From Streptomyces sp. DvalAA-43 (GTDB lineage Bacteria; Actinomycetota; Actinomycetes; Streptomycetales; Streptomycetaceae): a stretch of 64,000 nt of DNA. Within the stretch, counting starts at the first letter, position 1, and every line of letters starts with the position of its first letter. The stretch covers positions 62,001-126,000 of the forward strand of contig NZ_FMBW01000071.1 in NCBI RefSeq assembly GCF_900091725.1, written 5' to 3'. The notes under the pieces are model-generated. The model was not told where the DNA came from. It was given only the letters and a program-made list of their open reading frames with translations, and ran no database searches. This document shows positions 45,023 to 54,203 of this stretch, piece by piece. Both the position numbers and the translations under genes were made by a program.

Positions 45023-48000
45023 TCACAGAAGCCTGACGTCGACCGACAGGGTCGCCAGGCCCGCAGGGCCGTACAGGTGGAGCACGATGCCCGAGGGCCC
45101 TTCGCCCATGGCGATGCCGTGGACCGGGGCGCCGGTCAGGACGGTGTGGACGAGGTGGCCCGTCCTCGGGTCCCAGATCCGGACACCGCTGGCGCCTCCT
45201 GAGACGAGCAGCGTGCGGTCGTCGGGTGCGGGCAGGCCGGTCAGGGCGAAGGTGTCCTGGGACTCCCAGGCGGTGATCCGGGTCCGGGTGGCCACGTCCC
45301 AGACACCGATGTGTGTCCCGTTCGACATCACCAGGAGCGGGTCGCCATCGCCCTGCAGGATGTACAAGACGCTGCCGTGCCCCCCTCTGTGGTCCCAGCG
45401 CGGCAGCGCACCGGTACGGCGTCCCGATGCCACTTCGATGAGCACGACCTCCTGGCCGACGCCCGCCACGACGACGACATCGCCGGAGGACGAGGGAGGC
45501 AGGGCTCCCAGCAGCTGGACGGGGGATTCGCCGATTTCGGCGCTGAGCGGGACCGTACTCGCGGTGGACTGCTCGGCCTCGGGGTCCAGGACAACTGATG
45601 TGAGGTCTCTGATGTGGCCCGTGGCACCCATGGAAACGGACATCGGCAGGCCTGCGGCCGTCCAGGCGACGCATGAGGACAGGATGGACCGGGACAGATC
45701 CTTCCGACTCGTCATCACCATCTGTCCCGAGATGAGATCCCAAATGGACAGGTCGCCCTTCGGGTCGCTGACTGCCACTCGTGTCCCAGCGGGGACGAGC
45801 GGCAGGACCTGACTGACGAGCCCGGTCCCGATGCGCTTCAGCAGTGTTCCCGTCGTGGCGCTGTGGACGTCGAGCCCGCTTCGGGTGGCGAGGACGAGGA
45901 CATCTCCACCGGTGGCGGACAGAAGCGACCTGCACACGGACCACGTGGGTGCACGCCGCCGGTGCTGCTCCAACGAGGGTCCCCGGTACACCGACTCCGT
46001 CAACCCGTCCTCGTAGAGCGGCCCGTCGAAGCCAGGATCCCAGATCCTGATGCCCTGCGGACCAGCCGACACTACTCGCGGACCGGCGGGATCTTCAAGG
46101 ACCGCGAGGGCGTCCACGGACTTGATGTCAGCATCGAACGAACGGGCTGAATCCGTGCCGACGCCCTGCAGCACGAGGCGGCCGCGTGCGACGTAGGCGA
46201 ATGCCGTCCCTTCGGGTCCCGCCACCGCCGTGCTGCCGCCTTCCCGGGTACGCGCCACCGGCTGAGCGGTGAAGGGGTTCCACACTTGCAGGGGTACCAG
46301 GGGATTGGGGGACTCGGCGATCAGCAGGTCGTCGTCAGCGTTGTCCGGCCGGGCGACACCCACCACGCCCGACACCTGACCGCCTCCGAAGGAAGGCCCC
46401 ACTGTCATGCCCGACACCGGGTCCCACAGACGGATTCCGTCCTCGCAGCAGACGGCGACCAGGGCCTCGCCGCTCCTCCGGCGGACCACCGCCGTCAGCC
46501 GGAGGAAAGACGCCCGTCCGCGGTCGTACTCCCGGGTGATGTCGTGCGGGAACCCGGGAGCCTCGAACAGCTTGTTCGCGCGCGGCCTCCACACGAAGGC
46601 ACCGCGGCTGGTCAGGACGCACAGCCTCCACAACGCGGGACCATCTGCCAGGACATGCACGTCATGGGTGCGGGGAAGCGGCGTCTGCGCGATGGGCTGC
46701 CCGGAGACCGGGTCGTAGATCCACACATCATGCTGCCCCAGCGTGACCAGGAAGGTGCGCCCGCCGGTCGCCAGGATGGTGCGTAGGCGGTGCACCGGCC
46801 CCGTGTCCAGGTCCGCGACATGTTGGCCCGTCCTGGCATCCCAGATCCGGACACCACCGGCCTCTGCCGCGACGGCGACCAGCTGGCGCCCGTCCAGCGT
46901 CGGCACCACACATAGGGCGTTCGTCTGCCCCGGCGCGGGCGCCAGTACGTTCACGCGCGCTGCCCACCGCCCCCAAGCCGGCCTCACGGGCAGGCCGCCC
47001 AGGGTGCTGGCCCACATTTCGTCCGTCCCGCCGGGTCCCCGTACGCCGCGGTGGAAGGCGATGCTGCCCAAACGCGAGGCGTTGTCGGTGCTGGCATCGG
47101 CGTACGGCTCGATCAGGGCCGCCGCCGTCAGGTTCCGCCGCTCAGGATCCCCGGCGGGAAGGGGCAGCGCGAGGCGGGCACGCAGGGTCCCGGAGGTCTC
47201 CTGGGCGAGGAGATCCAACGGCACCTCACGGTCGGTCAGGAGGCCGCCGGCTGCCGCGTGGTGCAGGAAGTGCCTGCGGACGTACGGATGCGCCAGGTGC
47301 GGCCGGGCGCGCTCCACCAGCCCTGCGAGGGCGCGAGTGATGGCGACCTGCGCCGCCGTGTGCGTGCGAGGCCCGTCCACAGTCGCCGCTGGGGCCGGAC
47401 GCCAGTCGTGGCCGGTCAGCAGTAGGTCGGTCAGCCGCTGGTGCACGGGGCGGTAGACGATACGGGCATCCTCTTCGGCGGTGGCGAGGTAGCCGGTGAG
47501 ACGGCCGGATCGGAGCGTGCGGATCACGTGGTCGGCCGCGTCAAGGTCAGCGTAGCCCGGACCGTACGCTGCGGAGGCCAGCGCGGCCGTGACGGCAGGC
47601 CAGACCTCCGCCCACGGCAGTCCGGCCCCCGGTGCGAAAGCCGTCGCGCGCAACGCGGTGACCAGCAGGCCGGCGCTGACTCCCGTAGCGGTGGCTACCG
47701 CCTGAACATCCTCGCGCAGGAGGCCGGTGGTGCCGTCGGCGAGGCGCCTCAGCCAGCCCGCCTCGTCGAGGTTCTGGCGGACCACAGCCGTCCTCAGCTG
47801 GTCGGCGGCGATCCGGGCGTCGAGGAAGGAAGGCGCGACCGCTTCCGCGATGTGGCGTGCTGCCGCCTCGGCGGCCTCCGGCGCCCCGTGATACGGGCTG
47901 GACTGCGGGGCGCACAGCAGGGTGGCGGTGTAGACGGCGATGTCAGCGGAGCAGTCGGGGCCGTCAGTGCGCAGAATCTGTACGGCCGCGTCCTCCGTGC

Positions 48001-49486
48001 GCAGTGCGTCGGCCAGCTTTCGGAGCAGATGGTCGGCCCATTCGTCGTGCAGGGCCGTTCCGGACGAGTACAAGGTGGTGGGGGAGCTGCGGACGCCGAT
48101 CACGAGGCGGACGGCCCGTTCGGTGCCGTCGGCGGTGGTCAGCCGGGACAGCGGGACGATGAGGTCGCCTACGCAGGCGAGCGGGTCCTCGGCCTCGTCC
48201 AGTGCGTCGATGACGACATTGACGGGGCTGGCGGCGCCGGAGGAAGACCGCTCGGCCAGCAGACGTAGCAGGGTCTGCAAGGGGAGTTCGCGGCCGTCGG
48301 GAGCGCCGCCGAGCGCGGAGAGCAGCTCTTCGACCACCACCCGCGCGGTTTTGTTCCGGGCCAGGACGGCGACGTCGACGGCGCCGGGGCCCGGTCGCAA
48401 CCTGTCCGGGATGCTCGCCATCACGGCCGTGTACTTCGGGTCGGCCTCGAAGCCCGCGTCGGCCAGGGTCACCAGCCGCGCCAGGAGAGCCGACTTTCCC
48501 GAGCCTGCGGCTCCGGTCACCACGAGAACACCAGCGCCCTCGCGGACGAAGTCGACCACGCGCGCCATCGGCTCGGCCCGCCCGCTGAAGTACCATCCGG
48601 GATCGTCAGCCCCGGCCCGTCCCGAGGCCCGCTCCAGCCAGAACTCCTCCAGCGAGCCGGAACCCAGCATGAGCTGACGCAGCGCCGGACTCGTCGCACT
48701 CTCCAACGGCTTGTAGCGCGGGTTGGGCAGGCAGGCGCTCCGGGCGCGGCCCGGCGAGTGAGGCACGATCCACTCGGCGCTGACCAGCTCCTTCTCCACG
48801 CCCTCTTCGTTCAGGCCCACCTGGTGCAGGAGCTGCTCCCACTCCGCGAACGACAGGTGGGAGCTGGTGTAGCCGGAGGCCTCGTCCCGCATCCGCTCGC
48901 AGGCCAGGGCGACGCGCCGGGTGAAGGAGCCCACCAGAGGCTTCTCGAAGTGGTCGCCGGCGGTGATGACGGCGGTTCCCTTGTGTCTGTGGCGTTCATC
49001 GGACAGGTCCTGGAACAGGCTGCCGAGCTCGGCGCGGAGGGTACCGGAGTGGCACGAGTCGACGAGCACCATGACGTGCTCGGACTGGCTGTCCAGGACC
49101 GCGCTAATGAGCTCACTCGTGGGGAACGCGGTCGCCAGCAGCCGTTCTTTTTCCGTCTTCGGAAGCATCAGGTAGTGGCGCTGCGCGAGGCGGCGCATCC
49201 CGTGGCCGGTGATGTAGACGACGACGGCTTCCTTGTAGCTGGCCGCTGCCAGGTTCTGGCCGTGTAGGAAGGCGCGCAGATCGTCCACGGACCGCAGCGA
49301 GTATTCCGCCCGCACCACCTCGAAGCGCCGGTCGTCCCCGAGTTCAGGATCCGCCAGCCACCCGGTGATCCGTTCCACCTGGGCGGCGATGCCCTCTTTG
49401 AAGCCTTCTTGCCCGTCCTCGTAGCCGTCGACTGCGATGACAACCAGCCGCCTGCGGACGATGCCGTCCAGTTCTTCCGCGCTCAA
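45023..49486 (-). CDS. Caspase-like protease / STAND NTPase / beta-propeller protein
   Basis: A 1487-aa multidomain protein. Residues 10-240 form a peptidase C14 (caspase/metacaspase) domain with catalytic His95 (YITGHGM) and Cys145 (LVDSCHSG). Residues 300-500 hold a P-loop NTPase: Walker A GAAGSGKS (325-332), Walker B VVIDALDE (424-431), fitting the STAND class. The C-terminal half (from about 830) has WD-type repeats such as GVRIWDARTG, LSIWDLISG and GVRIWDPRTG, forming one or two beta-propellers. Such designs sense a signal by the propeller, oligomerise and activate the protease; defence by suicide is the usual idea. The start is ATG 49486; a hydrolase gene is divergent 109 bp away. Confidence 0.9.
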   Translation of the reverse strand: MSAEELDGIVRRRLVVIAVDGYEDGQEGFKEGIAAQVERITGWLADPELGDDRRFEVVRAEYSLRSVDDLRAFLHGQNLAAASYKEAVVVYITGHGMRRLAQRHYLMLPKTEKERLLATAFPTSELISAVLDSQSEHVMVLVDSCHSGTLRAELGSLFQDLSDERHRHKGTAVITAGDHFEKPLVGSFTRRVALACERMRDEASGYTSSHLSFAEWEQLLHQVGLNEEGVEKELVSAEWIVPHSPGRARSACLPNPRYKPLESATSPALRQLMLGSGSLEEFWLERASGRAGADDPGWYFSGRAEPMARVVDFVREGAGVLVVTGAAGSGKSALLARLVTLADAGFEADPKYTAVMASIPDRLRPGPGAVDVAVLARNKTARVVVEELLSALGGAPDGRELPLQTLLRLLAERSSSGAASPVNVVIDALDEAEDPLACVGDLIVPLSRLTTADGTERAVRLVIGVRSSPTTLYSSGTALHDEWADHLLRKLADALRTEDAAVQILRTDGPDCSADIAVYTATLLCAPQSSPYHGAPEAAEAAARHIAEAVAPSFLDARIAADQLRTAVVRQNLDEAGWLRRLADGTTGLLREDVQAVATATGVSAGLLVTALRATAFAPGAGLPWAEVWPAVTAALASAAYGPGYADLDAADHVIRTLRSGRLTGYLATAEEDARIVYRPVHQRLTDLLLTGHDWRPAPAATVDGPRTHTAAQVAITRALAGLVERARPHLAHPYVRRHFLHHAAAGGLLTDREVPLDLLAQETSGTLRARLALPLPAGDPERRNLTAAALIEPYADASTDNASRLGSIAFHRGVRGPGGTDEMWASTLGGLPVRPAWGRWAARVNVLAPAPGQTNALCVVPTLDGRQLVAVAAEAGGVRIWDARTGQHVADLDTGPVHRLRTILATGGRTFLVTLGQHDVWIYDPVSGQPIAQTPLPRTHDVHVLADGPALWRLCVLTSRGAFVWRPRANKLFEAPGFPHDITREYDRGRASFLRLTAVVRRRSGEALVAVCCEDGIRLWDPVSGMTVGPSFGGGQVSGVVGVARPDNADDDLLIAESPNPLVPLQVWNPFTAQPVARTREGGSTAVAGPEGTAFAYVARGRLVLQGVGTDSARSFDADIKSVDALAVLEDPAGPRVVSAGPQGIRIWDPGFDGPLYEDGLTESVYRGPSLEQHRRRAPTWSVCRSLLSATGGDVLVLATRSGLDVHSATTGTLLKRIGTGLVSQVLPLVPAGTRVAVSDPKGDLSIWDLISGQMVMTSRKDLSRSILSSCVAWTAAGLPMSVSMGATGHIRDLTSVVLDPEAEQSTASTVPLSAEIGESPVQLLGALPPSSSGDVVVVAGVGQEVVLIEVASGRRTGALPRWDHRGGHGSVLYILQGDGDPLLVMSNGTHIGVWDVATRTRITAWESQDTFALTGLPAPDDRTLLVSGGASGVRIWDPRTGHLVHTVLTGAPVHGIAMGEGPSGIVLHLYGPAGLATLSVDVRLL

Positions 49487-49595
49487 TCCGTTCCCCCCGC
49501 TCGGCGACGTCAGCCTAACCCGGGCTGTACGGACCGTCGCGGACGCTGGCTACGATCAGCCAACTGGCAGTCAGAGGACGGCGAACGGGGGAAGC

Positions 49596-50471
49596 ATGGG
49601 CGCGCTACAGATCGTCGGGGTGCACGGAATCAAGCAGGGCTCGGACGCGACGACGGCAGGGTTGAGTGCCAGCTGGCAGGCGACGATCGACGAGACGCTA
49701 GCTGCTGCTCCGGCCAGCGGGGCTGAGGTCGGGGCCGTGGTCACCGTCCCGTCTTACCAAGAAGTTTTCCCGCAGACACCCACCCGGCATGTACGACTCG
49801 GCGGCCCGGGGGCGGGGCTCCTGTCGGATGACAGGCCCATCGATGAGGAGGAAGAGGACTTCATCCTCAGGGCACTGGCCGCCTACGCTCCCTCCGCCGT
49901 TGAGGAGGAATCGCCCGAGGCGGGCCTGACCCTCGGGGAAGGCCCACTCACAACCCGGATCGTGCGCCGGATCCAGGCCGTGGACCGGAAGATGGGCAAG
50001 GGAGTGACGGGCCGCCTCCTGTGGTTCGTCCGCGAGGCCCACACCTACCTGCACAAGGAGGAGACGGCCGTCCTCGTACGTGCAGCGGTCGCCGAGGCCC
50101 TGACCGAGACGGGCGCGCGCATGGTCGTCGCCCACTCCCTGGGCAGTGTGGTGGTCTACGACATGCTCAGTCGCGGTGAGGCCCCGTACGTGACCATGCT
50201 GGTGACGTGCGGATCCCCGCTGGGCTGGCTGGCCGGCCGCAAGGGCATCCACTCGGAGGGCGAGCGGCTCACGGTCCCCGTCGGCGTGGAGTGGACGAAC
50301 CTGTACGCCTCGAAGGACTTCGTGACCGGATGCGTCGGCCTGTCCCACCTCGCGGTAGGTGTCACAGACATCGAGGTGAACAACGGCGCGTTCCCGCCCT
50401 CCCACGACGTCCACCGCTACCTCGACAAGCCAGCGCTCGCCGAGGCCATTGCCAAGGCAGGTATTGCCTGA
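49596..50471 (+). CDS. Alpha/beta hydrolase divergent from the caspase-like gene
   Basis: A 291-aa protein with an alpha/beta hydrolase fold: the N-terminal strand and oxyanion region LQIVGVHGIKQG, the nucleophile elbow VVAHSLGSVVVYD (Ser181, G-x-S-x-G type as AHSLG), and a likely C-terminal catalytic His in PSHDVHRYLD. No signal peptide. Members of this type include lipases and esterases. Its divergent placement beside a caspase-STAND gene suggests that it is an effector or a substrate of the protease, as in other bacterial conflict systems; that is inference. The ATG at 49596 follows CGGGGGAAG. Converges with vsr 63 bp downstream. Confidence 0.82.
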   Translation: MGALQIVGVHGIKQGSDATTAGLSASWQATIDETLAAAPASGAEVGAVVTVPSYQEVFPQTPTRHVRLGGPGAGLLSDDRPIDEEEEDFILRALAAYAPSAVEEESPEAGLTLGEGPLTTRIVRRIQAVDRKMGKGVTGRLLWFVREAHTYLHKEETAVLVRAAVAEALTETGARMVVAHSLGSVVVYDMLSRGEAPYVTMLVTCGSPLGWLAGRKGIHSEGERLTVPVGVEWTNLYASKDFVTGCVGLSHLAVGVTDIEVNNGAFPPSHDVHRYLDKPALAEAIAKAGIA

Positions 50472-50534
50472 ACAGGCGCCATCCTTCACCCGGGGACCGC
50501 GCCCGCCGTCTGGAGGGCGCAATCACAGACCTGC

Positions 50535-51335
50535 TCAACGACCGGCCGCTGTAGCGTCCCGCCGGGCTCCGGAGGCTCGCGACCGCCGGAGCAGTTGCTC
50601 AATCTCGCCTGCGGCCCGGGCCGGATCTTCGTGCTCCCAGACTCGGATCACCCTCCACCCCGCTGCGAGCAACTTCTCGTTGGTCTCAGCGTCCCTGGCT
50701 CGGTTGCCGTCGATCTTCTGGCGCCAGAAGTCCGCGTTCTTGACGGCCGGACGATAGTGGTCGGGGCAGCCATGCCAGAAGCAGCCATCCACGAAAACCG
50801 CGACGCGGTCACCGGGAAAGACCAAGTCCGCCTTGCGGCGGATCTCAACGAGCGGCCTGGCGTTGACTCGATAGCGCAGTCCGCGCTTAAAGAGGAGCCT
50901 CCGCAAAGCCAACTCGGGTCCAGTGTCCTTGCCACGGTTGGCACTCATGACAGCCCGGACCGCAGGCGAGGAGGCAGTCGACTCCGGCGGGAGTGTCTCC
51001 AGCGCCAACAGTCCTCTGTCCTTTGCGCGTTGCCACGCCTCCGCCAGATTCTCGCCTCTGGACGCGTGCTCAACCTCGCAGACGTACCTCTCGTGAGTCT
51101 TGCCATCCTTCGACCAGCGCAGATACGCGCGGATGCGCCGCGTCCGCCGGTACAACCGCAAGCTGATCGAAGCGCGCGCGAAGCGGCCGTCCCCTAGCGC
51201 GACATTGCGTCGGGCGCGTCCTCCGGCCGCACGGTCCTGCTCCACCGCTGGTGCCACGGCACCAGCACGCCGCTTGTACGCCCGCTCCGGGGGGAGTTGT
51301 TCTTTCCAGTGCCCCCCGACCCCGTGCTCCTGCAT
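50535..51335 (-). CDS. vsr: Very-short-patch repair endonuclease (Vsr) with extra N-terminal domain
   Basis: A 266-aa protein. The C-terminal half (from about residue 123) is a Vsr endonuclease: SPAVRAVMSANRGKDTGPEL, the metal ligand in RKADLVF (Asp170) and the signature FVDGCFWHGCP (181-191). Vsr nicks T:G mismatches that arise by deamination of 5-methylcytosine, so it protects sites methylated by the neighbouring C5 methylase. The first about 120 residues are not part of usual Vsr (about 140-150 aa) and are basic with a RIRAYLRWSKDGKTHERYV segment, perhaps a DNA-binding module. The ATG at 51335 lies four bases after the methylase stop, so the genes are coupled. Confidence 0.9.
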   Translation of the reverse strand: MQEHGVGGHWKEQLPPERAYKRRAGAVAPAVEQDRAAGGRARRNVALGDGRFARASISLRLYRRTRRIRAYLRWSKDGKTHERYVCEVEHASRGENLAEAWQRAKDRGLLALETLPPESTASSPAVRAVMSANRGKDTGPELALRRLLFKRGLRYRVNARPLVEIRRKADLVFPGDRVAVFVDGCFWHGCPDHYRPAVKNADFWRQKIDGNRARDAETNEKLLAAGWRVIRVWEHEDPARAAGEIEQLLRRSRASGARRDATAAGR

Positions 51336-51339
51336 GACC

Positions 51340-52710
51340 TCAGTGTCCAGCCGCTGAGAGCGCGTCTGCGACGGCGTTGGCGAAGAACTCACCCATAACG
51401 ACTGGGACGGCATTGCCGAGCTGGCGCATCTGCTCTCCGCGGGGGCCGGAGCCCAGCCATTCATCGGGGAATGTCATCACCCGAGCTGCCTCCCGAACCG
51501 TCATGTAGCGGTGATGATGCGTCCATCCGTCCGGTGATGCGCGGTCCGCGTAGCCGCTGTCGAGCAGCACCACGGACTCTCCACCGGGCACGCCGTGTAC
51601 GCCGGCCTTGACTGTCTTGGCGGGCTTGTCGAGCTCGTTCGGTGTGTGCCCCTGGTAAATACGCGCGCCCGGCCAGCCGATGTGGTCGACGACGTCGATC
51701 CCCTTTCCGAAGTCGAACTTCTCGTCGAGGCGGCTGAGCTCCACCGGCGGGAGCGCCGGGAGTTTGGCATCGGTGCCGTAGCCCTGTATGGCGTCACGCA
51801 GCGTGCGCCATGGCCTGATCTTGGGGTCTTCTTCCTTGGTCGGCTTCGGCAGCTTGGCCCGAGCCCACGCACGCGCCCGTTCTTTCGCTTGCGGAGGCAC
51901 GTCCGAGTGGCGCCGCCAGTACGGCCCGTCCTCGTCGAGCATCGAGCGCCACAGGGCCGTGTCCGAGAACTGAGGCGTGTTGACGTACTTCTCGAATGCT
52001 TCGATATCGACCGGAATATCGGCGCGGAAAGCCACGAGCACGATGCGGTTACGGATCTGGGGCACCCCGTAGTCCGCCGCGTTCACCGGCACCATCACGA
52101 CCTTGTAGTGGTCGGGATCGGTGTCGTTCTCGGAGAGCCCGCCGATGATGCCCTTCAGGTGCTCATTGTGCGATTCCCAGCTGACCTCGTCGTCCCGCTT
52201 CTCGAAGGGGAGCGTCAGTTCGTTCTGGATGTACTGGAAGTAGTCCGCGAACGAGGGCCGCCGCAGACCGCGGACGTTCTCGCAGATGACAGCCTTGGGC
52301 CGGATCTCACGGACGGCCTTGAACATGGCCGGGAACATGTTGCGCTTGTCCTCGTCGCCCTTGGCGACGCCGCCGGCGCTGAATGGCTGGCACGGCGGGC
52401 CGCCGGCCAGGACATCCACCTTCCCCTGGAACGCCGTCATGTCAAGGTCCCGGACGTCCCCAGGGTAGAGCGGCGCGGGCCGCCCCGGCCTGGGGGGCTC
52501 GGGCTTCGTATCCTCGGCGCGCTCGATCCCGTCCACGCCCAGCGTCTTCCGGGCGCTCGCCACGAGCGTCTCGCACGCGCGCTTGTTGAACTCGTTGAAC
52601 AGGAGCGGGCGGAAGCCCGCCTGGTGGACCGCCATGGCAAGGCCGCCCCCGCCTGCGAACAGCTCGACGCTAGTCCGTGGCTTTTTCGTCTTTTTAGGCT
52701 GGTCAACCAT
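51340..52710 (-). CDS. DNA (cytosine-5) methyltransferase
   Basis: A 456-aa type II C5 methylase. Motifs in order: I VELFAGGGGLAMAVHQAGF, IV GGPPCQPFSAGG with catalytic Cys107, VI ENVRGL, VIII QIRNRIVLVAF and X QLGNAVPVVMGEFFANAVAD. The target-recognition region lies between VIII and X. It is the modification enzyme for the divergent Eco29kI-like endonuclease, whose prototype cuts CCGCGG; the exact site here is not known. The ATG at 52710 begins with a Lys-rich tail (DQPKKTKKPRTS). vsr follows within four bases. The 214-bp divergent region to the endonuclease gene must hold both promoters. Confidence 0.95.
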   Translation of the reverse strand: MVDQPKKTKKPRTSVELFAGGGGLAMAVHQAGFRPLLFNEFNKRACETLVASARKTLGVDGIERAEDTKPEPPRPGRPAPLYPGDVRDLDMTAFQGKVDVLAGGPPCQPFSAGGVAKGDEDKRNMFPAMFKAVREIRPKAVICENVRGLRRPSFADYFQYIQNELTLPFEKRDDEVSWESHNEHLKGIIGGLSENDTDPDHYKVVMVPVNAADYGVPQIRNRIVLVAFRADIPVDIEAFEKYVNTPQFSDTALWRSMLDEDGPYWRRHSDVPPQAKERARAWARAKLPKPTKEEDPKIRPWRTLRDAIQGYGTDAKLPALPPVELSRLDEKFDFGKGIDVVDHIGWPGARIYQGHTPNELDKPAKTVKAGVHGVPGGESVVLLDSGYADRASPDGWTHHHRYMTVREAARVMTFPDEWLGSGPRGEQMRQLGNAVPVVMGEFFANAVADALSAAGH

Positions 52711-52924
52711 CCGAGAACTATACCGCGGAGTTGGTGATCATGGGGCCGTTTCACTCGAATGAGTCGCTAGAGAGTGAGCAAGACCATAGGGTTCGTGGTG
52801 ATCCATCACCACAAAGAGCAGGGCGATTGTCTTTCGGCGCTGAAGGCTGCGAGCTCAGTTCACAGCCACGCCAGAGCAGCGACGGCCCCGCCGCCACAGA
52901 CACGCCCTTGTAGATCAGGAAGCC

Positions 52925-53578
52925 ATGCCCTCCGAGTACACGCCCGCATCGTTCGACCCGCTGTCGACCGAGAAAATCGCGAACACCGTCTGCGAGACCT
53001 TCGAGCGCCAGCCCTTGGTTTCCATGACTACGGAGATCCCTAGATTCGAAGGATCCGGGCTGTACGCGCTCTACTACCGTGGGGTCACCGTAGCCCTGTA
53101 CCTGCCTCTGGCGGGCCTTCAGATCCCCGTGTACGTAGGGCAAGCCACCAGCAACAGCGCCACCGGGGCAAGGGTCCGGGAGCGGTTTCCTCTCCACAGC
53201 CGCCTCAAACAGCACCGAATCTCGATCATCGAAGGCGGCCTCCCCATCGATGAGTTCCGCTTCCGGGCGCTGCTGCTGCCGGACGTACACGCGAATCTGG
53301 GTGAGAACGGCCTACGCGTCGGCTACCAGCCGGTGTGGAACAGCATCCTCACCGGGTTCGGCAGCAAGGAGCAGGGGGCGACGACCCGGCAGAGCCGGAA
53401 GAGTAAGTGGGACACAGTGCACGATGGACGCCGACGCACCCACGGGGGCGTCGTCCATGACGTCGAAGCCCTCGTCTCGGAGGTCAAGGCACACATCGAG
53501 CGGCGGGTCGACGGATACGACGCTCTTCCGTGGTTGCACCCGAGCACCGAGACGTTCCTGGACCTCGACGCCCCCTGA
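52925..53578 (+). CDS. Eco29kI-family GIY-YIG restriction endonuclease
   Basis: A 217-aa type II restriction enzyme. The GIY-YIG core is seen as GLYALYYRG (45-53) and PVYVGQA (68-74), followed by a LKQHRISII helix and the Eco29kI-like block VWNSILTGFGSKEQG...KWDTVHDGR. Eco29kI recognises CCGCGG; the same site is possible but not shown. It is encoded divergently from the C5 methylase and vsr, the usual arrangement that lets methylation precede restriction. The ATG at 52925 follows AGGAAG. The length is near that of Eco29kI (214 aa). Confidence 0.88.
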   Translation: MPSEYTPASFDPLSTEKIANTVCETFERQPLVSMTTEIPRFEGSGLYALYYRGVTVALYLPLAGLQIPVYVGQATSNSATGARVRERFPLHSRLKQHRISIIEGGLPIDEFRFRALLLPDVHANLGENGLRVGYQPVWNSILTGFGSKEQGATTRQSRKSKWDTVHDGRRRTHGGVVHDVEALVSEVKAHIERRVDGYDALPWLHPSTETFLDLDAP

Positions 53579-54203
53579 GAGGGGCACTCTTCGGCGGTGA
53601 TCAACGGTTGAGATGGGCTCCGAGCCACGAGGCCGCCCTGGATGATCTCGCCCGCGACGCCGCAGAGAAGGTCGCCCAGCTCGTGCCGCCTTTGCGCCTG
53701 TATCTGGCTGCTGTCCCCAGACTGGCTCCGCACCATCTGCGGGGTGCCCCAGCCGCGGCCTCGGGCTGACGCGGCCCGTACGAGGCCCCCCAACGCCCCT
53801 CAGGCGTGGCAGCAAGAGGCCCCGGGTCGAGCGGCGCCTCCGCCCCGGGTTCTCTCCCCTGTCAAGGGGCCCTACCAGTGCCGCGAATTCGAGGCTCGGC
53901 AACGCCGTTCGCGTGATCACCGGACCGCTGACCAGGCGCTTGGTGCTGGATGCGCCTCATGAGGTGGGCACTAAATCGAACCCGGCTCACCAGACACGAT
54001 GCGCGGCCCAGCGGTCGCCATGGTGGTGAGGGCTTGTCCTCGGCTCCCCGGTGGACGAGGCGCCTCATCGCCACCGCGCTCCCTCTGGCTGCCCGGATCA
54101 AGAAGGGGAACCGTCCCCGAATGTCAGTGCCGTGGTGTAAGTCTCTGTTGAGCTGACAGATACCCGCTGGACCACGCTGGCGGTTCTATCGAGGAGGAGC
54201 ACT
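53579..54203. other. 625-bp gap before the MORC-like operon
   Basis: No convincing gene on either strand; open frames here are short, unstable in codon use and have no recognisable motif. It contains a short perfect hairpin (GGGGAACCGTCCCC near 54104) and a TGTCAG...CTGACA inverted pair near 54122-54160 that may be part of the promoter or operator of the operon at 54204. The left part could be a decayed gene. Confidence 0.4.

Noticed and set aside
36337-52710. A DISARM system from the DUF1998-type helicase and the C5 methylase
   Set aside because: No phospholipase D-type DrmC or separate DrmA/DrmB/DrmE genes are seen, the methylase is coupled to vsr and opposed to an Eco29kI-like endonuclease, and it is 9 kb from the helicase operon.
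52774-53043. 89-aa open frame that might encode a controller (C) protein of the restriction-modification set
   Set aside because: It overlaps the endonuclease gene, has no helix-turn-helix pattern and no ribosome site.
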